The translations under genes were made by a program, and so were the position numbers. 64,000 bases of DNA from Flavobacteriales bacterium (GTDB lineage: Bacteria > Bacteroidota > Bacteroidia > CAIKAF01), in assembly GCA_018401695.1 (NCBI GenBank), contig JAGYKD010000003.1, forward strand, positions 417,476 through 481,475, read 5' to 3'. The notes beneath the pieces were generated by a model. That model was not told where the DNA came from and did not search any database. It worked only from the letters and a program-made list of their open reading frames with translations. Below, one piece after another: positions 38,847-47,131 of this stretch; within the stretch, counting starts at the first letter, position 1; each line of letters begins with the position of its first letter.

Positions 38847-39335
38847 TCACCCTTTCTTTCTGCTCCATCCAAAGCCCAGAACCAACCCGCTAAGCAATAC
38901 ACAAATTCCTATGCCCCAAGGCATCCAGCCTAAGTTTTTTTGTCGCTGCTCCCAATAGTTTTGGCGACGGTTTTCCAAGTCCAAGGGGCCCGAAACGATG
39001 TGCCAGGGCCATAGGTTTCCTTGCTCTTTGCCCATGTGGCAGCCACAAAATTGCGGCTGATTTCTAAGTGCCCCGGCCAAGCTGTCGGCGTCTGCGCCTC
39101 GGTATTGCAGCCGACCCTCCGTGCTTGAGATTTGAAGGTACAGGGCATCTTTGTTTTGAAAAACCCCGGTGGCTTCTTTTACCCGCACTTTTTCGATGTC
39201 AATCCAGTTTAGGCATAGGCATTTCTCCTGTGCCTGGTCTTGGTGCAATACCTGTTTGCTCAGCCAGTATAAGCCACCAAGGCTTAGGGTGGCAAACAAA
39301 GCAGCCATCAACAAGGATTTAAATCGAATCTTCAT
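38847..39335 (-). CDS. Hypothetical membrane protein (N- and C-terminal TM)
   Basis: MKIRFKSLLMAALFATLSLGG... C-term ICVLLSGLVLGFGWSRKKG. Confidence 0.6.
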   Translation of the reverse strand: MKIRFKSLLMAALFATLSLGGLYWLSKQVLHQDQAQEKCLCLNWIDIEKVRVKEATGVFQNKDALYLQISSTEGRLQYRGADADSLAGALRNQPQFCGCHMGKEQGNLWPWHIVSGPLDLENRRQNYWEQRQKNLGWMPWGIGICVLLSGLVLGFGWSRKKG

Positions 39336-39717
39336 CGGGTTTGAATTCATCCAAATCGCGGCGTTCTTTTTTGGTGGGTCTTCCGGTGCCGCTTTGCCTT
39401 TCGCCTTGCCGGAGCACTTTGCCACCGGACAAAACCGCTGTTTGTGGTGGCGTTAAATCTACCCGATAGGCATTCAGTTGTTTGGCCGGCAGTCGTTGCT
39501 TGGGAATTTCCAGTATTCGAAATTGAAACACAAAGGGCGATTTTGAAAAACTGATTTCATCGCCGGGCAATACCACCTTCGATGCTTTTTGGGTTTTGCC
39601 TTGCATTTTTACGCGGCCTCCCTGGCAAGCTTCGGCGGCTTGGGTGCGTGTTTTGGTGTAGCGCAGCATCCAAAGCAGTTTGTCTATTCTTACTCCGTTC
39701 ATGAGATCATGGACCAA
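39319..39717 (-). CDS. RNA-binding S4 domain protein (HslR-like)
   Basis: VRIDKLLWMLRYTKTRTQAAEACQGGRVKMQGKTQKASKVVLPGDEI. Confidence 0.85.
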   Translation of the reverse strand: MVHDLMNGVRIDKLLWMLRYTKTRTQAAEACQGGRVKMQGKTQKASKVVLPGDEISFSKSPFVFQFRILEIPKQRLPAKQLNAYRVDLTPPQTAVLSGGKVLRQGERQSGTGRPTKKERRDLDEFKPDEDSI

Positions 39718-41801
39718 TCGTTGCGTGATTCTTCGCGAACCTGAAGGTAGCGTTTAAGTCCTTGGTGTTTTTCCAGGGAAAGTTCCGGGTCCTGGCCCAG
39801 CAAAGCCTCGGCTTCTGCACGGGCGTGGTGCATGATTAATCGGTCTTCGGCCAAATCGGCAATTTTAAATTTCAAATCACCGCTTTGTCTGGTGCCTTCA
39901 ATCTCTCCCGGGCCCCGCAGTTCCAAATCTTTTTCAGCGATTTTGAATCCATCGTTGGTTTCGCACATGATGCGCATGCGGGCCTTGCCTTCTTCGCTGA
40001 GTTTTGGTCCCGTTAGTAAAATGCACCAGGATTGATCGGCACCTCTGCCTACGCGCCCCCTCAATTGGTGCAATTGACTAAGGCCAAAGCGTTCGGCACT
40101 TTCAATTACCATAAGCGTGGCGTTGGGTACGTTTACGCCCACCTCAATTACGGTAGTAGCCACCAACACCTTCACTTCCCCTTTTACAAAGCGCCGCATA
40201 ACGTCTTCTTTCTCGGCCGGTTTCATTTGTCCGTGCAACAAATCGGCCGGTACTTCGGGCATGGCTTTTTTGAGCCGTTCGAACCCTTCCAAAAGGTCTC
40301 TAAAGTCCAGGGATTCGCTTCCCTCAATGAGTGGGTACACCAAATAGGCCTGCCGGCCTTCCTGAATTTGTCCTTTAAGGAAATTATAGGCTTCCAGTCG
40401 GTAGGCCTCGTGGCGGTGCACGGTGCGCACAGGTTTTCTGCCCGGCGGCAGTTCGTTAATGATGGAAACGTCCAAATCGCCGTACCGGGTCATGGCCAAA
40501 GTTCTGGGTATGGGGGTTGCGGTCATTACCAACACGTGGGGAGGGAGCGGGGTGCTTTTGTTCCACAAACGCGCCCTTTGGGCAACCCCAAAACGATGCT
40601 GCTCGTCAATAACCGCCAGGCCCAATTGCTTAAACTGCACCACATCTTCCAACACAGCATGGGTGCCCACCAAAATGGGCAAGCTACCGTCGCGGAGGGC
40701 TTGGTGCAATACTTTTCGGGCAGCCGTTTTGGTTGATCCGGTGAGCAAACCCACCTTTAAACCCATGGGGTTCAGTAATTCTTGTATGCTTTGCGCATGT
40801 TGCTGGGCTAAAATTTCGGTGGGTGCCAAAAGCACCGACTGAAATCCATTGTCTAAAGCCAACAACATGGAAAAAACGGCCACCACGGTTTTTCCGGAGC
40901 CTACGTCCCCTTGAAGTAATCGGTTCATTTGACTTCCGGAACCTAAATCATAGCGAATTTCTTTTATCACCTGCTCTTGGGCGCCCGTAAGGCTGAAGGG
41001 AAGATGATGCTTGTAAAAATCGAGAAAAGCTCCACCTACTTTTTCGAAGGGAAAGCCTTTTTGCTGGGCTTTGCGCAGATCGCGTTTACGCAACAGACGC
41101 ATTTGGGCCATAAACAGCTCTTCGAATTTGAGTCTAAGCCGTGCTTTTTGCATGCTCGGTTCATCGGGCGGAAAATGCACTTGCCGAAGGGCAGTATTAC
41201 GGTCCGGCAAATCCAGCCTTTGCAAAAGGTCATGGGGAAGGTTTTCTGCAATTTTTACAGGAAACTGCTCCCAAACCTGGCGCACAAACTTGCCAATTTG
41301 CATGGGACCTAGTCCCGATTTTCGGCTTTTTTCGGTGCTAGGGTACACCGGTTCCAATCCTCGATTTACCGGCGTTCCATCAGAAAAAAGTTCAAATTCC
41401 GGATGCGATACTTGAACCATTCCCTGAAAGAGGGTGGGTTTGCCAAAAAATAAATACACCTTGCCCGGCACCAAACGTCCTACCAACCAATCCGTTTTTC
41501 CGAACCAAATTAAGGCAGCACTGCCGCTTTTGTCTTGAATGTGTGCCACGAATCGCTGCCGAGATTTGGTGGTCCCCAAGGTTTCTGCACTCAATACAAC
41601 GCCTAAGAATTGAACGTTGTGGGTTTTTTGGGCCAATTCCGATAAAGGAGTCAGTTTGGTTCGGTCTTCGTAACGAAAGGGAAAGTGAGTAACGAGGTCT
41701 GCGTAGGTAGCAATGCCCAACTCCTCTTTAAACACGACGGCCTTTCTGGGGCCCGCTCCTTTCAAAAAAGCCACCGATGTATCCAGTACGCTGCTGCCCA
41801 A
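39699..41801 (-). CDS. recG: ATP-dependent DNA helicase RecG
   Basis: RLLQGDVGSGKTVVA, DEQHRFGV, VMTATPIPRTLAMT, QLRGRVGRG. Confidence 0.96.
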   Translation of the reverse strand: MGSSVLDTSVAFLKGAGPRKAVVFKEELGIATYADLVTHFPFRYEDRTKLTPLSELAQKTHNVQFLGVVLSAETLGTTKSRQRFVAHIQDKSGSAALIWFGKTDWLVGRLVPGKVYLFFGKPTLFQGMVQVSHPEFELFSDGTPVNRGLEPVYPSTEKSRKSGLGPMQIGKFVRQVWEQFPVKIAENLPHDLLQRLDLPDRNTALRQVHFPPDEPSMQKARLRLKFEELFMAQMRLLRKRDLRKAQQKGFPFEKVGGAFLDFYKHHLPFSLTGAQEQVIKEIRYDLGSGSQMNRLLQGDVGSGKTVVAVFSMLLALDNGFQSVLLAPTEILAQQHAQSIQELLNPMGLKVGLLTGSTKTAARKVLHQALRDGSLPILVGTHAVLEDVVQFKQLGLAVIDEQHRFGVAQRARLWNKSTPLPPHVLVMTATPIPRTLAMTRYGDLDVSIINELPPGRKPVRTVHRHEAYRLEAYNFLKGQIQEGRQAYLVYPLIEGSESLDFRDLLEGFERLKKAMPEVPADLLHGQMKPAEKEDVMRRFVKGEVKVLVATTVIEVGVNVPNATLMVIESAERFGLSQLHQLRGRVGRGADQSWCILLTGPKLSEEGKARMRIMCETNDGFKIAEKDLELRGPGEIEGTRQSGDLKFKIADLAEDRLIMHHARAEAEALLGQDPELSLEKHQGLKRYLQVREESRNDWSMIS

Positions 41802-41900
41802 TGTTGTGCTTTCCTACAAAAATACAAAACATAATGGGAGCGTTTAAAGGCTTAAGCTACCTTTGAAATACCAATGGGTCTTCTGTAACGTTTAGATAGT

Positions 41901-42707
41901 ATGCGCTTGTGTTTTTACTTTTTGTGCTTGCTTTTTTTGGCTCCCATGTCCAGAGCGCAGCAAGCGTTTTGGACCTTGTATTTTGAAACTGCTTCGGCCC
42001 AAAGCCCGGTTGATGGACTCCCTCAGGCCTTGCACCCGGACAGCATGAAAGGCAATTTAATCGTGGTGGGATATACCGACCCTGCCGGGAATGCGGCTTC
42101 TAATATCGCTCTTGGTCTGGCTCGGGCTAAGTTTTTAAAAGCCCAATTATTGGCGTTGGGTTGGCCTTCGGAACGTATTCAAGTAGAAAGTAGGGGAGAG
42201 CAGCATGAGTTTTGGGCCCTGACTTATCCTTTGCAACGCAAGGCCGAAGTGGTATTTGTGCCCATGGCTACGACTTCTCCTAAACCCGGATGCCGTGCCC
42301 ATTTTTCAGGAGCTATTTTGGGTAATCGGGTGGTAGAAGGACATATTTCCCAAATTTATGACCTCAATGACCCCGCCGGAGAAATGGTAGGCGCCGGACG
42401 CTACCCGGACAATACGCAAGCCTTTCCCAAGGCTGTAGCTACAACCTTTGATGCCATAGCGGTAGATAAGGGAACTTCGGTAATTTTATATGCCGAACCT
42501 AATTTTGGCGGGACTCCTGTAGCCGAACTTAAAGGGCCTGCCGTTTTGGTCAATACCATTTGGTTTGGCGATCAACGCTACCTGAACAGCGGACTGGCGC
42601 CGGACAGCCTGTTGGATGCACTTTTCCCGGCCGAAGTACGCCGTTTCTCTTCAGAGAACATGCACCTTTGGTCTCATGGGTCCGTTATGGTGCAGTGCAA
42701 GGACTAA
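41901..42707 (+). CDS. Secreted protein with OmpA-like region and beta/gamma-crystallin-like segment
   Basis: GYTDPAGNAASNIALGLARAKFLKAQLLALGWPSERIQVESRGE; VILYAEPNFGGTPVAELKGPA. Confidence 0.6.
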   Translation: MRLCFYFLCLLFLAPMSRAQQAFWTLYFETASAQSPVDGLPQALHPDSMKGNLIVVGYTDPAGNAASNIALGLARAKFLKAQLLALGWPSERIQVESRGEQHEFWALTYPLQRKAEVVFVPMATTSPKPGCRAHFSGAILGNRVVEGHISQIYDLNDPAGEMVGAGRYPDNTQAFPKAVATTFDAIAVDKGTSVILYAEPNFGGTPVAELKGPAVLVNTIWFGDQRYLNSGLAPDSLLDALFPAEVRRFSSENMHLWSHGSVMVQCKD

Positions 42708-42715
42708 ACTCCGAT

Positions 42716-43687
42716 TTACCAACCCAGCAACCAGGCAAAAATCAAAGGAGCTACAATGGTGGCATCCGATTCCACAATGAATTTCGGGGTGTGGATGTCC
42801 AACTTTCCCCAGGTAATTTTTTCGTTGGGTACGGCACCACTGTATGATCCATAACTAGTGGTGGAGTCCGAAATTTGACAGAAATAACTCCAGAACGGCA
42901 CATCGGTCCATTCCAAATCCTGGTACATCATAGGCACTACGCAAATGGGGAAATCACCGGCTATGCCGCCCCCAATTTGAAAGAACCCCACGCCTTTGCC
43001 GCTTGAGTTGTTCCTGTACCAATCGGCCAACCAAGTCATGTACTCAATTCCGGATTTCACCAAGGAGGGTTCTAAGATTCCTTTTATGCAATAGCTGGCA
43101 AAAATATTACCCATGGTGGAGTCCTCCCAGCCCGGGACTACCATAGGTAGATTCCTTTGGGCTGCGGCGAGCATCCAACTGTTTTTGGGGTCGATTTCAT
43201 AATGCTCCTCCAATACACCGCTGAGCAGCATTTGGTACATATACTCATGGGGGAAATAGCGCTTCCCCTCGGCCGCAGCCTTTTTCCACAAGGCTTCCAT
43301 GTGTTTTTGCAAGCGGCGAAAAGCTTCTTCTTCGGGAATGCAGGTGTCGGTTACCCTATTAAAGCCCTTTTCCAATAGCTCCCATTCGTCTTTTGGACTT
43401 AAATCGCGGTAATGAGGCACCCTTTTGTAATGGCTATGGGCCACCAAATTCATAATGTCTTCCTCTAAATTGGCACCCGTACAAGAAATGATATCCACTT
43501 TGCCCTGGCGAATCATTTCGGCCAGTGAAAGCCCCAATTCAGCCGTGCTCATGGCTCCGGCTAGGGTAACCATCATTTTGCCTCCTTCAGTTAGGTGGGT
43601 TTCGTAGCCTTTGGCGGCATCCATCATGGCGGCCGCATTAAAGTGCCGATAATGATGCGCCATAAATTGAGAAACAGGTCCTTTCAT
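42716..43687 (-). CDS. Deoxyhypusine synthase family protein
   Basis: MKGPVSQFMAHHYRHFNAAAMMDAAKGYETHLTEGGKMMVTLAGAMSTAELGLSLAEMIRQGKVDIISCTGANLEED. Confidence 0.92.
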   Translation of the reverse strand: MKGPVSQFMAHHYRHFNAAAMMDAAKGYETHLTEGGKMMVTLAGAMSTAELGLSLAEMIRQGKVDIISCTGANLEEDIMNLVAHSHYKRVPHYRDLSPKDEWELLEKGFNRVTDTCIPEEEAFRRLQKHMEALWKKAAAEGKRYFPHEYMYQMLLSGVLEEHYEIDPKNSWMLAAAQRNLPMVVPGWEDSTMGNIFASYCIKGILEPSLVKSGIEYMTWLADWYRNNSSGKGVGFFQIGGGIAGDFPICVVPMMYQDLEWTDVPFWSYFCQISDSTTSYGSYSGAVPNEKITWGKLDIHTPKFIVESDATIVAPLIFAWLLGW

Positions 43688-43697
43688 GTTAATTTTT

Positions 43698-44705
43698 TTA
43701 AGATGCGTGCACTGCGGCACATAATTGAAACAACATTCGGGCGCCCACATTGGCGTCCCATTCGGTGGAGCCAGGAACTACCTCAACCAAGTCAAAGCCA
43801 ATGACTTTGCGGCCGCTTTCTACCACCATCTGTACCAAGCGGCAAGCCTGATAAAAACTTAAGCCTCCCGGTACCGGGGTGCCGGTACTGGGACATAGCG
43901 CAGGATCTAAGCCATCGATATCTACACTTATGTATACCTCTTTGCCCAATGGCTTCAAAAGGGAGGCTACCCAAGCTTCAAAACCTTTGCCTTCCAATAG
44001 ATGCGCTTGCATGTGGGCATCGGTATGCAGGTATACTTTGGCATGTTCTCTTGCCAATTCGGCCTCTTCCTGACACAGGTCTCTGATGCCTACTTGCACC
44101 AAGGCATCTATGGCCGGAACTTGGGCCAAGGCATTGTACATGATGGAGGCATGGCTGTAAGTAAAACCCTCGTAGGCCCTCCTGAGGTCGGCATGGGCGT
44201 CAATTTGGAGTATAGAAAAGGATGCATATTTTTCTCCTAAGGCCTGGTAATAACCCAAAGGAGTGCTGTGGTCACCACCCACCAAGCCCAATCGTTTCCC
44301 CTGACGCAAATGAGCCATGCAGGCAGCCTTAACGGCGGCGTTCATGGATGCGCAGGCTTCATTGATTTGTTCTATTTCTGTAGAGGAGTTTTTCTCTCCT
44401 TCCCATAGTTCTCCCAATATCTTTTCCACCATATTCCGGGTGGCCAGGTTGCTCTCCTCCAATCCTTCAGGAGCTGAAAGCAAGGCTGTTTTGTATTTCC
44501 ATATTTCCGGCAACCAATCCGAATAAAGATCTACTTGTTTGGATGCATTCAGAATGGCTTCCGGCCCCCGCTCCGCTCCATTTCCATAGGAAACGGTTGC
44601 CGCCCATGGCACCGGCAATAAGACCAAAGGACTCTCATTTGCCGACCAAGGCAATCCAAAAATTCCACTATCCTCCGTCGCCGGGCCGTTCCAATCAAAT
44701 TCCAT
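43698..44705 (-). CDS. Arginase/agmatinase family protein
   Basis: VGGDHSTPLG, QIDAHADLR, SVDIDGLDPALCPSTGTPVPGG. Confidence 0.9.
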   Translation of the reverse strand: MEFDWNGPATEDSGIFGLPWSANESPLVLLPVPWAATVSYGNGAERGPEAILNASKQVDLYSDWLPEIWKYKTALLSAPEGLEESNLATRNMVEKILGELWEGEKNSSTEIEQINEACASMNAAVKAACMAHLRQGKRLGLVGGDHSTPLGYYQALGEKYASFSILQIDAHADLRRAYEGFTYSHASIMYNALAQVPAIDALVQVGIRDLCQEEAELAREHAKVYLHTDAHMQAHLLEGKGFEAWVASLLKPLGKEVYISVDIDGLDPALCPSTGTPVPGGLSFYQACRLVQMVVESGRKVIGFDLVEVVPGSTEWDANVGARMLFQLCAAVHAS

Positions 44706-44782
44706 ACATGCAAAAATGGCAGTACAAAGATGCGTTAAAGTGAAAAATTGTCAGCCAAAATGCAAATAAGATTTAAGAAAAA

Positions 44783-44795
44783 TGACACTATGTCA
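44783..44795 (+). promoter_or_regulatory. Inverted repeat TGACACTATGTCA upstream of hsp20
   Basis: TGACA-ctA-TGTCA between the divergent agmatinase and hsp20 genes. Confidence 0.35.
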
Positions 44796-44855
44796 CTTAT
44801 ATTCAGATGGTTGGCTTTTTGCAGAGCATGTGCCAAAACAAAAGATATGTATCCT

Positions 44856-45275
44856 ATGAAATCTAGCACACACAGCCCCCTAAATTTTGATCAATTGTTT
44901 GAGGAGCTACTGAGCCCTAGGCGCATCCATACCAAGAACGCCATAGTGCGCCCTGCAGCCCGCATTTTGGAAACCCCGGCAGGATTTGAAATTGAATTGT
45001 TGGCCCCCGGTTTCAGCAAAGCAGAGTTGAGTATGACCTTACATGGGGATCAACTTGTGGTCAAAGGGCAAAACAAGCCGGGAACTAGAGAGACCGAAAC
45101 AAAGACCTGGTTGAGTGAATTTCAATTTTCGGATTTTGAACGAAGCTTTCAGCTGCCTGAAACTGTTGATGTGGAGCACATTGAGGCGGAAGTAAAGGAA
45201 GGGATTCTTTGCATTAAGCTGCCTAAAAAGCCGGAATTGCAAGCGCCACAGCCCAAGCAAATATCTATAAACTAA
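44856..45275 (+). CDS. Hsp20/alpha-crystallin family small heat shock protein
   Basis: ARILETPAGFEIELLAPGFSKAELSMTLHGDQLVVKG. Confidence 0.92.
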   Translation: MKSSTHSPLNFDQLFEELLSPRRIHTKNAIVRPAARILETPAGFEIELLAPGFSKAELSMTLHGDQLVVKGQNKPGTRETETKTWLSEFQFSDFERSFQLPETVDVEHIEAEVKEGILCIKLPKKPELQAPQPKQISIN

Positions 45276-45308
45276 AGGTTTAGACTAATTCTAAAACGAT
45301 GTCACGAG

Positions 45309-45338
45309 CCGTCTCTTTTGGAGACGGTTTTTTTTGGC
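45309..45338 (+). terminator. Rho-independent terminator
   Basis: gccgtctcttttggagacggttttttttgg. Confidence 0.9.
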
Positions 45339-45370
45339 CCCGGTTCCAATCAAAAACTACTAAACTAACC

Positions 45371-45505
45371 GGCCCTTGCTCCGGTCGTTTGCTTTGGCTG
45401 TAGGGCATCCACAGGCTTGCGGGGTCCTCCCGAAAATCGGTAGGCCTCCTCAGCCGGCGGCTGCACCTCAGCCAAAACAAACGGCCCTACGTGGGGCCGG
45501 GGGGC
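45371..45505 (-). repeat. GC-rich structured intergenic element, copy E8 (core on minus)
   Basis: Long stem cgtttgctttggctg...cagccaaaacaaacg; reverse core GAGGAGGCCTACCGATTTTCGGGAGGACCCCGCA. Confidence 0.6.
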
Positions 45506-45538
45506 TATACTTTGGCATTAGTTGTTCCAAAAAAGCCA

Positions 45539-45568
45539 AAAAAAAAGCTGCCCAGGGGCAGCCTTTCT
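45539..45568 (-). terminator. Rho-independent terminator for HU gene
   Basis: Minus-strand aggctgcccctgggcagctttttttttgg. Confidence 0.85.
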
Positions 45569-45582
45569 AAGTAAAGATTGTA

Positions 45583-45855
45583 TTACTTTACGGAATCAGA
45601 TAGCTCTGCGCCTGGCTTGAATTTTACCACGTTTTTCGCAGAAATTTTGATTTCCTTGCCGGTTTGGGGGTTACGTCCGGTGCGGGCAGCGCGGGAAGAA
45701 ACACTCCAAGAGCCAAAACCTACCAAAGCTACACGGTCACCTTTTTTCAAGGTATCGGTAGTGGTTTCGATAAAGGCATCTAAAGCTTTTTTGCTGTCGG
45801 CTTTAGAAAGACCGGAATTGTTTGCGATCGCTTCGATCAATTCAGCTTTGTTCAT
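45583..45855 (-). CDS. HU family DNA-binding protein
   Basis: MNKAELIEAIANNSGLSKADSKKALDAFIETTTDTLKKGDRVALVGFGSWSVSSRAARTGRNPQTGKEI. Confidence 0.96.
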   Translation of the reverse strand: MNKAELIEAIANNSGLSKADSKKALDAFIETTTDTLKKGDRVALVGFGSWSVSSRAARTGRNPQTGKEIKISAKNVVKFKPGAELSDSVK

Positions 45856-46072
45856 GATGTAAAGATTTAGTGTGTAATGAACAGGTATTTGAAATACGTT
45901 AAGCAAATTTATACGCCTGAATGAGGAATGCAAGTCAAAGCCCTTGAAAACAGGGGCTTTTGTTAATAAAACAGCCTTTTTGTTGATAAGTGCCTCCATT
46001 TTCGCCTCCTTTAGCCGCTTATAATGACCCATTTAGAAGGTGAAACGGGGATTTTAGGCTCCAAATAAGGCC

Positions 46073-47035
46073 TTAGTGGGTAGATTTTTGCCAACGAACA
46101 GGCCGATTTCTTAGGCCGCGCAAAAAATCTGAGGCCGACATGGCTTTTTTTCCGGGGGCTTGCACTTGGGCCAGGCGCAGCACTCCATCCTTAAAACCTA
46201 GAAAAAGTTCCTCATGCGCTATGCCAATGCTTCCGGGCAGCACTTTTGGAAGGTCTACCAATTCAGCGGCGTGCACCTTTAGTTCCAAAAGGCTCTCGTC
46301 GTCCATGCATAATTGCAACCTAGTACCGGGGAACGGATAGAAAGCGCGGATGAAGCGTTCGGCTTCATTTGCCGAGAATTCGGGAGATAAGCACCCCTGT
46401 GCTTTCTCCAATTTTGGGGCTTCCGAAGGATTTCTGTGAGGAAGTTTTGCCAATTCGGACTGGGAAGTAGCCTTAAACTTTCCGGATTCCAATAAATCAA
46501 GGGTTTCGAGCAAAAGCTTGGGTCCTAAATGCATCATTTGGGCATAAAGGCTGCCACCGGTTTCCGATCCGTTTAAGGCCATTTCCTTTTGGAGCAGCAC
46601 ATCTCCGGTATCAATGGCATGGGCCAAACGGAAGGTACTCAGGCCGGTTTTTTCGGCACCTTGGGCAATGGCCCATTGAATGGGTGCTGCTCCTCGAAAG
46701 GCCGGAAGAAGGGACGCGTGCAGATTAACGGTGCCCATTCTTGGCGCCGACCAAATCTTTTCCGGGAGCATTCTAAAGGCCACCACCACATTCAAATCTA
46801 AGCCGAGTCCATGAAAGAAATCCACAAATTCCAGCGATTTTAGATTGGTGGGCTGGTGCACGGGAAGTCCCAGTTCCAGTGCCTTTTGTTTGACCGGCGA
46901 AGCTTGAGGGCTACGACCTCTGCCGGCAGGTTTGTCGGGTGCAGTAATAACCGCAGCAATGCTATGATGGCTTTGGTGCAGGGCTTCTAAGCAGGGAACG
47001 GCAAAGTCGGGGGTTCCCATGTAGGATACAGTCAT
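46073..47035 (-). CDS. fmt: Methionyl-tRNA formyltransferase
   Basis: YMGTPDFAVPCLEAL, NLHASLLPAFRGAAPIQWAI. Confidence 0.96.
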   Translation of the reverse strand: MTVSYMGTPDFAVPCLEALHQSHHSIAAVITAPDKPAGRGRSPQASPVKQKALELGLPVHQPTNLKSLEFVDFFHGLGLDLNVVVAFRMLPEKIWSAPRMGTVNLHASLLPAFRGAAPIQWAIAQGAEKTGLSTFRLAHAIDTGDVLLQKEMALNGSETGGSLYAQMMHLGPKLLLETLDLLESGKFKATSQSELAKLPHRNPSEAPKLEKAQGCLSPEFSANEAERFIRAFYPFPGTRLQLCMDDESLLELKVHAAELVDLPKVLPGSIGIAHEELFLGFKDGVLRLAQVQAPGKKAMSASDFLRGLRNRPVRWQKSTH

Positions 47036-47131
47036 TTATTTGATAGAATTAAGATATTTTTTTATAGAATTTGGTTATTTAGACCTTGGACGTTTGCTAA
47101 ATTTATGTCCTGTTAAGTTCATTACTTCATT

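Noticed and set aside
40032-40736. 234-aa ORF antisense to recG
   Set aside because: Coding shadow; no plausible domain.
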